DNA from: Cardiocondyla obscurior
Lineage: Eukaryota > Arthropoda > Insecta > Hymenoptera > Formicidae
Direction of reading: 5' to 3'
Length of the DNA stretch: 64,000 nt
Assembly (NCBI RefSeq): GCF_019399895.1
Contig: NC_091888.1
Span: 218,501-282,500, forward strand
Part shown: piece after piece, positions 1 through 12,779 of the stretch
Layout: every line of letters begins with the position of its first letter
Numbering within the stretch: position 1 is the first letter of the stretch
Made by a program: the position numbers and the translations under genes
The notes under the pieces: model-generated
Seen by the model: only the letters and a program-made list of their open reading frames with translations
What the model was told of the DNA's origin: nothing
The model's database searches: none

Positions 1-2086
1 CCTAAAAACGTTTTAGACTTGACAGTTTTACATTCATCAAGATATGGTGCACGAAACTCATTTAGTTTCGTCGATGTATTACGAGAGCGGCAGCAACGAT
101 ATCGGGTATAGAAAAGCGCGAGCGGCGGGTGTTTACCATCGAATTTGCATTGTAAAAGGAAAGCGGCTGCGCGATTTTGCATGAAAACTTCCCATACGAT
201 TGCGAGAGTGGGCTTCCAATCGTGCATAATTCAGGTTTCCACCTCCCGCTTACCCTAAACTCTCTCTTTCGCTACCGATTCCGCGACCTACCCTTCCGCT
301 CCCCGGGTTGAAAAAAAAAAAACCTGCGGCACGGGAGATAAACTCCAGGCAGTATTTTATTGGCTGACTGACTTACCCTGCTGCAAGTAATTTATGTTTT
401 GAATATGCTAAAACTCCTCTCATAAATATGAAACAAGTGTCACGGGTGTCGCCGTGAAGATAACGAATTTTACAGACGAGTCTTGTCTTTTTACTATCTT
501 CTCGTTTCCAGGGTCTTCGATACGATGTAAAGAAAGATAGGCGCGTATCGCGACAGAATAAAAGATTCCGTCGCGCTGTATTAATTCGTTAAGGCTTTAA
601 ATAAAAATCATTTAAGGCGTCGTTCGAAGAATACACATTTCATTTCCGCTGCGTAACTATTCCAGTCACGTACGTTTCGACGTAAGTGATCGAAAGGTCG
701 GCGCGAACGCGGCTTTGCAATCCGGGCTGGTCCCAAAGTGTACCCTTCCTCAAAGTTTACGGCGCCGATCATCACCGGGAGTCACTGTGGCTCTCGATCT
801 CCGTCAGCGATGCGCGATCGATGACGAACGCACAGGATACGCATAATCGGATTAAATAAATTGATGGATGGATGCGCGCCGGTGGTCTGCACGCCCCGAG
901 GGGTGCGCGGGGCGCTGCGTGACGTACGCTGTAAAATAAATCTACGTACAGCACGGATTACTCTCTGTGCCCGTTCGCGTGTTTGTATTCCGTGCATACG
1001 TCCATATGCGTCCACGACCACTAGTAACTGCCGTGACGCAACGTACTCCCGACTGACATTAATTCTTGGTTGAATTGTGTGTACCCGAATCGTCGCCGCG
1101 GTGGTTTATTACCGATAATCATATTTGTTACGAAGTGCAATCGCATTCAAGCCGGTCAATGTACAGGTGGGGTCGAGCGAAGCGAATATCGCGTACCGTT
1201 GCTGCGTCCATTTGAAGATATTTCCGCACATTTGCCCGTCACATTCGCTCACACACGCGATTTATTCGCGAAATAGTTTGCTGCACTCGTCATATTTTAA
1301 TCTTCTTTTTTGTTTTTTTCTTCTTTTAATTAAGACTGTTTTTAATATTGTAATATCTATCGAGTTCTTTTTCTTCTCTCCCCTCTCTCGTTCTTGTCTT
1401 ATCGTATTTCTATAATTATTTCATCACGAAATTTCAAATGTCGCAATCCTGCCGTATATAATCGCTTGAGCGCAAGGAACTACATTGGCGTAAATCAGCT
1501 CAAACGTTCCTTCAGTATAATCTTAATGGAATTAACCCCGTAGCTCTATTATAGTTTCACAGTCCCGCGCGTCGTAGCCTCCCTTAATTGCATGAAATAT
1601 AGACGAGAAGGAATTACGCGCAGCTCAGCGATAAATAATTATTCAGCTCACGCATCGGCGCATATTATTAACGTTAATTTAACCACGGCCATCGACGGGG
1701 CTGCACAAATTCCTTCCTTGTTCGCCGCAGCTCTCTATTATAAAATTACAATTTCATAATTATCTTTATTATTATTTTCACGCAATTTGTGCACCGTTTA
1801 ATGATTAATTATTATTTCCGCTCAAGTGTCGGTATGCTCTATTAATATTTATCGACACCCGGCAATTATCTAACAGGGAATATTTTTAACTTATATATAT
1901 ACATATATATATTCGTTTACGGCGATGGCCTCAGTTGTTTACTTGCACGCGTATTTTCGACGATACCTAGCGTTGTACTCCACTCGCAATTCAGTTTAGA
2001 GTGACATGGTAGATTGGTAGCGATGTGTCGACGAACTGGTGTAACTCCCGTATAATGAGTCTATGTAACGGCAGAAGCAAACCCGC

Positions 2087-2114
2087 CGTTCGTTCGTTCG
2101 TTCGTTCGTTCGTT
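2087..2114. repeat. (CGTT)7 microsatellite
   Basis: Seven perfect tandem copies of CGTT. It falls in a short open frame that reads as repeated R-S-F-V, which is a product of the repeat and not evidence of a protein. Confidence 0.9.
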
Positions 2115-5017
2115 GCGTTGTGCACGTTTTCATTACCCCATAAAACATCACTCAACTCTCAACCGTGGTTATACGGCACGAATACGAGGCGCTTAGATGT
2201 CGGCACGCGTATCCACTTTTCCGCCGTTGTAAAAGCCCTTACACCAGGATTTAGGACTCCATTCTGAAGAGCCAAATTATACGGGTGCGTAATGCGCAAG
2301 GGAATCCTTTTCAGTTACAGATTTGGTAAAAGGTGAATTGGGGAAAGCTGAAATCGCAGGTAGCACTTAAAAAAAAAGAAAAAAAAAATCATTTTTTTAC
2401 TTGTTTTCACAGTTTTAGTCTGTGATTTCAATCGTTCGCTGGGGAAGTTACATTTTCGCTAAAACATTGTACTTGAAATACGATTTTCAAGTATTATAGA
2501 GACGGAGAAAAAGGGAAAACGAGCGAGATTTATAAGCGCGAGAATGTTAAATAACGGTGAAAATGTTGGTTTTAACCAAGGGTAGAACGGGAGATGTGAA
2601 ACCGCAGAGCATCGATCTCCGCTTAAAGTCGTTATCGCGATTGCGAAAAATATTTCGTGAAACGCGCGAGTAACCTGACGGTAGTATATATTAAACGCGC
2701 GACGGTAAATGAAAAATATTTAGCCGTGCGCGAGAATGTTTCGCTCGTGCGTATGTATTTGAATGCACGTGAGTGCTTGATGTAGTTTCATAGAAGAGTT
2801 CTACATTATTCTTTCGTTAATATTATTGGTGCGAGAACTCGCTTATGTAAACTCACCATTAAGAGACGAATCATTATCGTGTTCCATGATTTTTCACGAT
2901 AGAAACTAATTCGTTATACGCATGGGGGAGCTTTTAACGTATATACATATATATCTTTCATGATTTGGTAAAAGCCCGAGTACATTTGCAAAATTTACGA
3001 GCACTCGTGTGTGCTATTACATTTAATAGTACTATTGATCAAGATATTTTTGTTAAACGGATTTATTATTTTTATAACACGCTTTAGTATCAATTAAGAT
3101 TTTTAGTTAACAGTATTAATTATTCAAATGCATCTCTAATACTTAAATATAATTTAGCACCTGCGATAAATTATTTGATACGCGAATAATATATTTCTAA
3201 ACCGAAAAATAACGTTCAACGTTAGTCTGTTTTTTATTCATTTATTTATTTATTAATAATTTATAAAAGTAATGACAAAAACGAGCGTTCGTTAGTAATT
3301 ATTCGCCAATTTACTCTTGATATCTTGCCGGTTACTTTCGCGCTTTCTCTTCTTTATTTATTTCTCTTTTTCGATACAAGTAGCGAATGGAAGTTTCGCC
3401 AAAGATAAGCGAGGATAAGGATAAGAAGTCCGTATTTTCCACCGCCGCACAATGAAAGCGTTGTGCTCGGTGATAGGTGGGAGAGATTAAGTACCATTAA
3501 TACAAGCCGCTAAAATACGCGCGAGGAGTCTTGGCAGCGCTACGCCACGTAAAATCACCTAATCTGTTACCGACGTCTGACCGCTCGTATTTTTCGAAGA
3601 AGCGGCTACAAAGATCTACAAACACCGTAAATCTGCGTCTTCCTTTAGCTTCTTAACCCGCGCCACCGCGCATCCCGTTGTCGACCGTGGAAAAGCGATA
3701 TCGACGAGAATAGCGTGGGCGTCTCGCTCGCGCGAAAGTCCTTTGAATTTATGAAAGTTCCCTTCAGCCGTTCTCCTTGTCCGGTTTATAATCAAATTGG
3801 CGGATAATGTATACCGCGACGAGAGCTTTCGAATTTACCTCGCGGGGTCGGCCGTAAATGATATTCAATTCGATTCGGGGTGTATTTATCGTTATCGTGC
3901 CACCGCGATATTGCACCGCGAAGAATATACGTGCAAATATCGCGTTCAAAATTTAGTCACGTACATCTCGAAATTCTATTCGCGCGGGCGGGTAAGTAAG
4001 TGTTTATTCTCTCTAATCGTCGCGAAACTGATATCTTAACTCAGTGCGGGCGCGGCGAACTGCGTGGCTCGACGGCGACGAACTTTCCTGGAATATATTA
4101 GCCTAGTCTCGCGCTACATATTGTGGGCTGTAACGGGAAAACCTCCGGGATTAGTTTATTTATCACGTGGAGAGTTGCGGAATTTTGATACGGCCAATTT
4201 GCAGAGAAGCAGGAAATTTTAATGGATATTGACTCTGGCAAGGCAGCTAGAGTAATATAGAGAGTTGATTACTCGCGAGCTTTTAATACCGGGACAAAGC
4301 ACAAAGAGCTATTTGCGATTTTAATCGGTATCTGGAAGTGAAGGGCCCCCCAGGAGCACAGGCCGGTAGTAAAGTCCCCGTGTCTACGCGTACGTATATG
4401 CGTGCACGTGTGTATATTTGCCGGCATTTGTAATTTTCTTTTCCCCCTGAGACGAAAAATGTGCTTTATCTTAGTCGCGCGTTTATGCCGGCGTAATTCG
4501 CGCGATTTAATTACCGCGAGCGAGTCGAAACGAGCGTCGGAGGTTTTACATCGGCGAAACATCGTTTTCCTAGCCCGGGGCGATTTTCATTTCGTGTTAA
4601 TCACTTCGCAGCGCCGCTCTTTACTTTGGCGGACCCGTTTTTCACGAGAATCGATAAATGCCAGTTATAGAACGGTGAGCGGTTCCGTTTAGCGTGGCCG
4701 GTAGATATAACGGTGAATACAAGAGTGAGCGCGGTATGAAACAATGGGTTGTTTTGATAAAAAATACACATCGTAATTTGCCTTCTGGTTGGAACGTTTG
4801 ATCGAACCGCAAGCATGTTTTAAACAGTTTTATTTGCACGGGCGTGTCTCAGATTTTTAGTCGCAGAGAGAAGCTTTTCGGTGAGTAGAGATTCATTAAG
4901 AGGCATGAATTAGGACGAAACGATTAATTGTACTATAAACTAATCGACGTTGATAACGCTTGTCTCAAATAAAAAATTAACCATATTTAATAATACACAG
5001 AGAAGTATTTGAAATTC

Positions 5018-5037
5018 TTTTTTTTTTTTTTTTTTTT
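5018..5037. repeat. Poly-T tract (20 nt)
   Basis: Uninterrupted run of T on the plus strand in AT-rich sequence. Similar runs recur through the window; the longest are listed separately. No retroelement body is recognisable next to it. Confidence 0.9.
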
Positions 5038-5924
5038 AATTTCGAAAGGGGTATTCTTTTCCGCTGACGGATATGAAAATGTATGAAAGTAAGCGATGTA
5101 CTCAATGAAAGCGGCGAAGCAAATCGGACGACGGTCTAATGGAATTTTATTCGCCTTCACTTCTGTTCTCGCTGTTTACCATTCCAAGTATCTGCTCGCT
5201 CGCAATTCTCTCTCCCTTGAAATTTACTGCGATCCAGAGCTGACGATCTTTCTATTTAAACTTTGCGTGTATTTCACCGTAATTCATCTTTACGTGATTT
5301 ATTTTATTTTATTTTTTTCACGACGAATAATATTCTAATGGAGAAATGTCTTGCGGTAGACAGTTTCAAAGATGACATTTCGGTACGCCGCTCGCTCGCA
5401 GAAAGCTCCTTCGCTGCGCAAATGTGCAGTAACAGACATCTCGCTGTTCATTCATGCAGATAAATTACATTGACGCGTAATAGCCGTCGCATCGTCGTCG
5501 AAGAGCAGCAATCGGTTCGATTGCATCGCCCGACCACTCTCCAAGTACAACTCGCTCGGGTTTCAGCTATAATTGTCCTCTTCCCTTTCCGCGGACATGT
5601 CCGAAAATTGCGACCGTCAACTCGCTTGAATAGACCGGCGAGCACCTCAATCGATCCCTTATCCGTTGCTCGATGTCGGGGCGATTAATTGATCAACCGG
5701 CCGGGACGGCGAGGTCGTTTGTCGGAGACGTTGTTAGGGTCTCTTCGAGGATCAGTGGGAATCCCCCGCCGTATCGGTCCTTCCTAGTACCTCCGAATCC
5801 CATCGGTTCTATGAGCAAAGCGTCGTGCCTCCACGTTGGTACGGTAAGCGAGGTACCGGAGCTACCCTACCGCTGGATCGCCCTATAACTGACGTTGTCG
5901 TAACTTCCGGCAAATTGACACAGC

Positions 5925-5969
5925 GCGACGCGACGCGATGCGATGCGACGCGATGCGACGCGATGCGAT
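5925..5969. repeat. (GCGAY)9 pentanucleotide minisatellite
   Basis: Nine tandem 5-nt units, each GCGAC or GCGAT, followed by a degenerate GCAAT unit. Every unit carries at least one CpG, and the C/T alternation in the last position fits CpG-context mutation or unit exchange. Confidence 0.9.
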
Positions 5970-8900
5970 GCAATGAGACCGACCCAATAAACGCCAGCAC
6001 AGGAATACCATTGGATCGTGGGAAGGTATTCTTGTGCCGGACAGATTGTGCTGATAACATGTTATTGGGAAAGGGCCGACATCCGCGCTGTCTCCACGGC
6101 TACAGAGAAACAGCTTGCAAGAAACGGTCGCTTATGCGCTCCCGACATACAGGTTGTTCCAGATTTCTTTTCTTCTTCTTTATTATCCGTTTTTCTCCTC
6201 TTCTCTCTCTCTTTCTCTTCCTCTCTCTTTTGTTAGAGGAATACTTTTTTGTACAAAAATAAAGCCAAGCATAAAGAATTTTCTCCGAGTTGTATACGTG
6301 GAAACACGTGAGGTGTTTACGTGACTTTGCCGGATTTTTATACTTTGTTTAATTTTTAACGAGATCTGTTAGAAAATACTGTAATATTTTTTCAATGTTT
6401 CGTCATTAATTCGACATTGATATTGCTGTTGTGCAATGAAATATTATTTACAACAAAGATGGAATATCGTGAAATTCGTTGGTGAATTATTGCTGGTTAT
6501 AATCGTAAAAACATGAACGTTCGATAAAATAAAACGAGAGATGGATTTTCGTGTCGAGCGGTAAATCTGAGAAGTTTATGGAAAAATAACTTAAAGATAT
6601 TAATCGCGTGCTGATGTAGGTACGAGTCTCTCTATTCTCCGATTTGGAACAATGGCGTTGAAATAATTCAGGAGGAAAGAATGGTTACAAAGCGATAAAA
6701 ATAATGCTTGGCTCGTTGTAAACAGCGCGTAAATGAAAAAGATACGAGATGGCAGTTGGATAGTTAGTGGGATATCTTATTTTGCCTTCCCTGCGCCAAG
6801 CTCTCATAAACTCAAACTTTTCTCAGCTCTTCTCTGAATTTTCTCCTTGAGGTCTTCATGTCGCTTCTCGACTTCCTCCGTTTCCTTTTATTTATTAATT
6901 TATTTTTTTCCTCTTCATTAGTTTTACTCTGTCATTTTGCTTCTATTAAATTCTCGTTTTTTCTCTCTGCGAGTTAATTTTGCATTTTCAGATTGTAGAT
7001 TTCTTATTGTAAATCTCTCTCGTGCGCTAGCGCAAACTAAGCAAAATCGCGACAGTTGTTATCGGTAAAAATTTAGAAAAAAAAGGTTATCGATATCGTT
7101 AGCTCAGAATTTTGTTTCGTTTATCAGAGATGTGTATGTTTTTTAAAATATATTTAAATTTTAATTGTAACAATTTTTATGCGTTCAGGTTTCAATTTCA
7201 AATTACTTTGTTTTACTTATATGTTCGTAAAAAAAAAAGTATGCTGTTAGGTTTGATTAAATAGAATGCGTTGTTGACGCATTGTTGATGCATATGGTCA
7301 CTTTCTGTGGCGGTTATCAAAAGGTGTTTCACATTATTTTATTACGACGAAAACGAGATACGCTATCAACTCGACACGTTAAATCGTTTGATCGCGTCTA
7401 ACGCAGGGAAGGTTCAGAGAATTTCGAATGGTATGGCTCGTTAATTCGGAATGCCGCTCGAACGCGGAACACGAGAACGGAACGAAACCAGGCCGTGGTA
7501 CTAATCACGTTGGGGGGATAATGAAAAAGTTAATTGAGCCACGCTCGCGAAATCGTCCGATTGGCATCGCACTCGACAGCCGTTACGCTAATCTAAGCTG
7601 CGAACTGGTTGCGGCGTAGTGTGCCTACGTGTTAGGGGTATAGTAAATTGATGGGGAAACTTTACTTTATCTCTTCGCCGAGCGCCGGGCATGAATATTG
7701 ATGGCCGCGCGAAATACGCGTGTCGCTATTATTGTATATTACGAACGCTAATAGATCACGATCGAATATTTGTAACGTGATCCCGGCGGTGGATCTCGGC
7801 ATTAATCGAATACGCCACTGAATAAATAACGAACAATTTATGCGCGCATACTTATTATTCTACCCTATTATTCAGGTGAACTAATATTCAGTCACGGTGA
7901 ACAAATCACAGAAATTCTCCAACTTTTATAATGGGTTAATTAATTTAATCGCGAAACGCGCGATAAGCTTATGAATAAAAAAAAATATAAAAAAATAAAA
8001 ATAAAAGAAACGTCAGAAATACGAAATATAATTTTATAATGAGATTGTAATAGATATAATTGAGTTTTCTCCCAGCGAATTACGCACAAATTACGCGGAA
8101 TTTAACTTTCGAATTTTCTCTTTACACATGAATATTAATTGAACATGAGTTATTCCCATATTGATTAGCGATTCTTCGCGGTTTCTACATAATCGAGATC
8201 AATTAACATTCTTCATTTGAATGTGAGAATTACATTTAAGGGGACTAATTTACTATCGTTTCCCAATAGAGGCGTTAATTGCATATTACCAAGTTAATCA
8301 GTGATAAAAGCGTTAGTCAGCCGAAACACATTTGGTGGGTCGTTTGCACACGGGTCGAATGCGCGTGTTTTTTTTTCTCCCCCTCGAGATTAACGCGTCT
8401 GGTATTTGGCATTTGCCAAGATGTATCCTCTTGTACAATCTACACGGGTGACGTGCCCTATGCTTTTTTTCCGAGAATCGACAAACGGTTCAGGACCGCT
8501 GCGTGTTCAACAAAGTTATTGCTACTAGCTCGTGTAACAAATGTACGTTCTGAATGTCGCTGCTCGGGCATGCATACGCATGCATTCCCGCACTCTTACG
8601 CACACGCGTGCATACGTATTGCGCATACATGCGCATCCATACGTAACCGTCATCACTTGAAATGTACATCACTCGGATTTCAGTTGTTTCAGCGTTTCAG
8701 TGTCGATTGCATTCCTGACGCCTAGGGCATTACAGAAATGCCGAAAGAATTTAGCAACAAAAACTCACAGTTTCAACCGGGTCGCGCAATGATTGGGGAG
8801 AGTTTTATATCGATAGATATTGCCCTCGTAAATTATGAAAGTTATAAATCTTTGTATATTTTCTTGAAAAATATATTTCAGTGGTAAATAGTTTTTTTTT

Positions 8901-9343
8901 TTCACGACAAATTTTATACTTTATCGATTAATACAATATCGATCGACTAATTTGATATTTAGAAAGAGAAAGAAAAGCAGCCAAAAACAGGATTAATATA
9001 TTAAAAATAATCGAATAACAAAGCAATATTCTTGCGATAATTTTGTACAAGAATTAAAAAGAAAAATCGATTTAGCACGTTTAGTTTTAATGCGTCGCGA
9101 GGCAAGTCTGATGGAAATCATGTATTCGGAAAGCGTGTCGATCGATCGAGTCGCTCTTTCTCTCATATTCCACTACTTTACACTTTCGTCGTGAAACGGA
9201 CGTCCTAGAATATGTTAGAATGGATCTTGTAACGCATACTCGTTGATCCACAAATACAGTCCATTCTTGCATATCAAATGCCACACCCTGCGATATGAAA
9301 CTGTACTGCACTTTCTCAAGAGCATTTAACACGTTTAATACGC

Positions 9344-9365
9344 GCTTGAGCTTTCAAGCTTAAGC
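9344..9365. repeat. Short perfect-length hairpin upstream of cassette copy 1
   Basis: The arms GCTTGAGC and GCTTAAGC pair over 8 bp with one G-U pair and a 6-nt loop. It lies about 280 bp upstream of exon A copy 1 and is unrelated in sequence to the long hairpin upstream of copy 2. It is probably incidental. Confidence 0.4.
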
Positions 9366-9645
9366 ATATTATATTTAAGATGAAATTCGAAGGAAATTCT
9401 ATACGGCACAAAATTAGGTAGATTATTTTGTAAAATTAATTCGTGTTAGAACGAACCGCCTTGAACATTTATTTCCGAAGAAGGTTAGCGAATGTTTTAC
9501 ATAAGAATAAAAAAAAAATAATAAATAAAAAATATATACTAAATTTTATCTGTAAAAAATGGGTGTGACGCCCAAATTAGCTGATAATCCATTCTATTGT
9601 TTATTAAATCGTTTATTAAATTATATAAATTTTTTTTTGTTACAG

Positions 9646-9758
9646 TTCGACGCAGTGTTCGCGAGTGACTTGTGCGCGGAAGGATGACTCGACACGTCCC
9701 ATCTGAGAGGAGGAGCAGGCTCGGGAAGGGCATCATACACCGGCGGAGCAACTATTAG
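9646..9758 (+). other. Predicted exon A, copy 1 (113 nt)
   Basis: A T-rich tract ending in GTTACAG (AG at 9644-9645) precedes the exon, and a GTAAAT donor follows at 9759. From 9655 to 9720 the exon is identical, base for base, to 44819-44884 in copy 2. The rest stays alignable to the donor. The exon is not open throughout in any frame shared by both copies, so it is more likely a non-coding or 5'-UTR exon than part of a long protein. It carries a 24-codon small ORF annotated separately. Compared with copy 2 it lacks about 217 nt between CGACGCAGT and GTTCGCGAG, with only about 2 nt of microhomology at the junction. Confidence 0.65.
9684..9758 (+). CDS. Conserved 24-codon small ORF in exon A, copy 1 (possible micropeptide or uORF)
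   Basis: The frame starts with ATG in an AGGATGA context (purine at -3), downstream of an in-frame TGA at 9666. It begins MTRHVPSERRSR, ends HRRSNY, and stops with TAG, the last three bases of the exon. Copy 2 has the same length, an identical first 12 residues and a conserved HRRSN[Y/F] end; differences in the second half include I/L and Y/F swaps. The product would be very basic, with six arginines. A single-base insertion and a single-base deletion between the copies cancel within four codons, so the frame is kept. I know no family for it. It could be a translated micropeptide, a uORF, or chance within a conserved non-coding exon. Confidence 0.35.
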   Translation: MTRHVPSERRSRLGKGIIHRRSNY

Positions 9759-9878
9759 GTAAATATAAATTTTTTAAATAAAATCTTTAGTAAAAAAAAC
9801 TTTTACCTTTTTGTTTTATTAATTTTATCAACTAATTAGTGGCATGTCTACATTAATATTTTTTATTTTATGTTACAG
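9759..9878 (+). other. Short intron between exons A and B, copy 1 (120 nt)
   Basis: It begins GTAAAT and ends in a T-rich tract plus GTTACAG. The intron is AT-rich. Part of it (around CATGTCTACATTAATA, 9844-9859) is alignable to the 93-nt intron of copy 2, while the middle is not. Size and composition are typical of short insect introns. Confidence 0.6.
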
Positions 9879-9922
9879 TCACCGGCAGAACTCAACAACT
9901 CCGCTGACGATCATGCAGATTG
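9879..9922 (+). other. Predicted exon B, copy 1 (44 nt)
   Basis: The exon is preceded by TTTTATGTTACAG and followed by GTAAGTCGCAT. It aligns with 45016-45062 (47 nt) and 53600-53639 (40 nt), with shared cores TCACCGGCAGAA (copies 1 and 2) and AACTCCGCTG (all three). In the frame that gives all three the same 3' phase, each contains T-P-L and ends Q-[I/F]. However, the 40-nt length of copy 3 breaks the frame relative to the other two. A non-coding or UTR role is therefore preferred, with a coding microexon the alternative. Confidence 0.65.
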
Positions 9923-10439
9923 GTAAGTCGCATGATTTTTTTTTCGTAGTTTGCAATTGGGGTTTAAAAAATAGGGCGCGTGTAGCGTAGGAAAAATAAA
10001 TAAAATCTTGCTACATTGAATAAAATGAATTTGAAGCAAATATAAAAACTCAGGATTAAAAGGGTTTCTTTAAAGGTGTGTGTTATACATACATTCGACG
10101 GACGAATACCGAACGAGCAGCGAACGTGAACGTTTCAAACAAATCAATCACTACAAAAATAACACTCGAATAACACATCACCGAAGAATGTCGCGGTCGC
10201 TCTTACTCGTTCGGCGTTCGTTCGCTAAGTGTATTCACACTTTAACGCGAAGAGTCCTCGCGTATTGCAGCTGCGCGGGCGTAACGTACGATCGCAAATT
10301 AAATTATCTGTATATGTTAAAGGCTAGGTATTATGCCTCCTTTGTATGGCAAACATATTTCTCCATTACACAAAGTGACACGTACCGGTTTACGAGGGAG
10401 CGCACACAACCGCCCCGCGCTACTCAATAAGTGAAATTA

Positions 10440-11000
10440 TTATTCCATCCATTAAGTGCAGCGTCTTTGATGCGTTCGAGGTCGCTCTCTTGCTCGAGCG
10501 CGAGCGAAGAAAGACGTGTCGCCGTCTTCGCGTAACGAAATCAATGCTCGAGCCGGGTAGGGAGCAGAGGGGCTTGAAGCGCACGGAGCTTCGGTGTAGG
10601 GCTTTCGTCGTCACCTTCGCCAGCCGGAAACGAAGGGAAACGCCGTATCGCCGCGTCGATACGGTCAAAGGAAAGTCGGGGAGAGAACGGCGTCGCTGCG
10701 CGACGACAGAAAGGCTCTTTCGTCCTTGTTTGCAAGCTCTAGGGAGAGTTCTGTCACCCGCATATACAGCATACCCCGCGATGCATTGCCGCCGTTTCCC
10801 TGTCTTCCACTCCCAGCCGAAACAGCTTCCACCCATTTTCGCGTGCGTTATGCTCACCTTCTCGTCTGCTCTCACTCGCGCGACGTCGTCTTCTTCTCTT
10901 CCTCCCGTACCATCCTCGGTTTGTCTTCTCAGCTCCTGGCCGCATTTCACTCCGCAATCATGCATAAAACAGACGTTCGCGCTTGCACGTCGGCCTTGAC
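10440..11000. other. GC- and CpG-rich patch with overlapping open frames on both strands
   Basis: The patch lies about 500 bp downstream of exon B copy 1. Minus-strand (10420-10965) and plus-strand (10490-10999) frames of 181 and 169 codons overlap almost completely. That is expected where stop codons are scarce in CpG-rich DNA. Both predicted products are dominated by R, S, P and T and show no domain. The patch could be a regulatory CpG-rich element or an untranslated exon; nothing in the sequence decides it. Confidence 0.4.
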
Positions 11001-11468
11001 GCTCCGAGAAGCGTTACGCGAAACGCGCGCACATACGTATTATGCGAGCTTAGGGCCGCGACTTGATATCAGATAGCGAGTTTTAGGGTCATTGAATTTC
11101 GGTACCAAGTAAATCGCGTGCGCGCGAGAGATTCCGGATGCGCCGAATTTAATATCCCTCAAGAGGCCTTTCACGCGAGTTAAATATATGAGACTATCGG
11201 CTGTAATTAATTTCCGGTAAAAGTACCATTGGATTTTGAGGAACGCGTAGTTCGTGTGCGGAATGCGCGTTCTTATAGAAAGAGCGAGTATAAAAGAGAA
11301 ACGGCAGGTTTCTTTGATGTGCAGTACAATTTCGAACGAGCAGGGGGAGGGAGGTTCTTCTAGATGGAACGCTACGTTTTGCGCTCGCACACGTGCGCGC
11401 GCGTAAAAAGATTAACGACGAATACTTTGACGATTTTTCTATAATTAAAACATCGGCAAAAACAAAAT

Positions 11469-11491
11469 AAAAAAAAAAAAAAAAAAAAAAA
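11469..11491. repeat. Poly-A tract (23 nt)
   Basis: Uninterrupted A run on the plus strand. It is not preceded by anything resembling a retroposed body or a polyadenylation signal at the usual spacing. Confidence 0.9.
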
Positions 11492-12611
11492 TTAATCGAA
11501 AACGCGAAAATACTTTAATGGTCGCCAGGCGAAAAGTTTAGAAAGTATAAAAGGATAACGCGATCTACGAAAATGGAACATACGAATGTCCAAGTTAATT
11601 ATCGAAAACTCTTAAATTGGAAACATGCACGGGGGGGATAGAGAGGAGGAGAGAAGGGGGGTTCTTTTTTTCTTTTCGCGTAATGAAATGCTCTATCACA
11701 GTCCTGAGTGAAGACGCGCATGTTCGCTGGCAATCGTATATAGGTAATATACATCCGCGAGTCGAAGGGGAGCATGGGGGTAAATAACGGCGGCCATCGC
11801 TTTCGCAACGAGCGTACTACCGTGTTTCTCGGCACGCAGGGAAACAAAGGCAGGATCGAAAGCGTTCGCGGGTTCGACGCGAGAGAGTACTACGTGTCAC
11901 GTGAGTGTGAGCGTGGATGTGCACAGCTAACACACGCTGTCGCGCTTAATTAATTTAGTGGGTCGCATTACCGCGCCCGCGGCCACACCGGTAAATGTAG
12001 GTAACGCCCGTATTGTGAATCGCTATCGCTAATTTTCGATAAACTCTCCTTTCCCCGTGCTTCGTTTTAGTTTGCCCCGCGGAATGCATATTCCCCGTAG
12101 CAAGCTGTTAACCGAAAAACCGCATAGGTAACTACTGATAAATCGTTGAACAGGGGCCGATGTAAATTTTATGAGGTTCTAGCACGTCTCTTTTGTTACG
12201 TTTTAAAGAGCGATTATGTTTTAGCGAAGAATGCTATGCGCGGTTATTAAGGAGGTGGTCGATATCAATTACGCGAAACCTTAGATAATCGAACGGATTA
12301 ATGCACCAACAATCGCAATCTGTCTCGTGCAATTATTACCAGATCCCTTTGATACTAAAATTTACGTAATTATCGAGCATTATCACTGTTCTAATATGAG
12401 ACGAGAAATGATAATACCATTGTAAGTGGTGTTTCCATTAGGAGTAAATTATAATTAACGGGCTCTAACAGAGTCTCTTTAGAAAATTTAACAAAGCTGT
12501 TTCTTCAATTTGCAATTACATTGTTTGGGTATTTCGAAGTTCTCTCAACATATTTTCGTTCCGAGAATGGTGATCGCATTCGTGCAATGAAGACGGCGTA
12601 CATTTATCCGC

Positions 12612-12635
12612 TTTTTTTTTTTTTTTTTTTTTTTT
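12612..12635. repeat. Poly-T tract (24 nt)
   Basis: Uninterrupted T run on the plus strand, about 145 bp before a 14-bp perfect palindrome at 12780-12793. Confidence 0.9.
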
Positions 12636-12779
12636 CGCTCTCTTGGTTTCTCCGATTGCCGCGGCATTACACCACTCGCGATATATACCGTCTAGATTAC
12701 CGAGTCAATTGAGAAGAGGAGGAACGAGAAGACGCTCGTCGACGCCAGCGTCTATCTAATTTAAATAAACTACGTACTT

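Larger units (their letters stand above)
1..9553. other. Stretch with no supported gene
   Basis: No frame here is long or protein-like; the open frames are under 150 codons and look like low-complexity or CpG-rich chance frames. The stretch alternates AT-rich segments (for example 1300-1900, 3000-3300, 6350-7150, 7950-8250) with CpG-rich ones (600-1250, 3450-4100, 5450-6100). It holds two microsatellites listed separately, a 20-nt T run at 5018-5037, and an alternating purine-pyrimidine segment around 8570-8645. I saw no transposase, reverse transcriptase, tRNA or rRNA signature. Confidence 0.6.
9554..9980 (+). repeat. Spliced-exon cassette, copy 1 (exon A + intron + exon B)
   Basis: This is one of three related blocks; the others are at about 44576-45140 and 53512-53658. 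The block opens with about 55 bp (around ATTAGCTGATAA, 9576-9587) that match the upstream flank of copy 3. It continues with exon A, a short intron and exon B, and ends with a flank sharing AAAAAATAG plus GCGCG with copy 2. Exons and splice sites are much better conserved than the intron. That pattern fits an old duplication with selected exons better than a recent repeat insertion. No terminal inverted repeats or target-site duplications were seen. Confidence 0.75.

Noticed and set aside
9685..9922. Reading exon A plus exon B as one coding unit in the +1 frame (LDTSHLRGG...)
   Set aside because: Open in copy 1 but stopped by TAG in copy 2, and it begins right after an in-frame TGA, so it is not conserved coding.
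10420..10999. Overlapping 181-codon (minus) and 169-codon (plus) open frames
   Set aside because: They overlap on opposite strands in CpG-rich DNA where stops are rare. The products are R/S/P/T-rich and show no domain, signal peptide or repeat of a known family.
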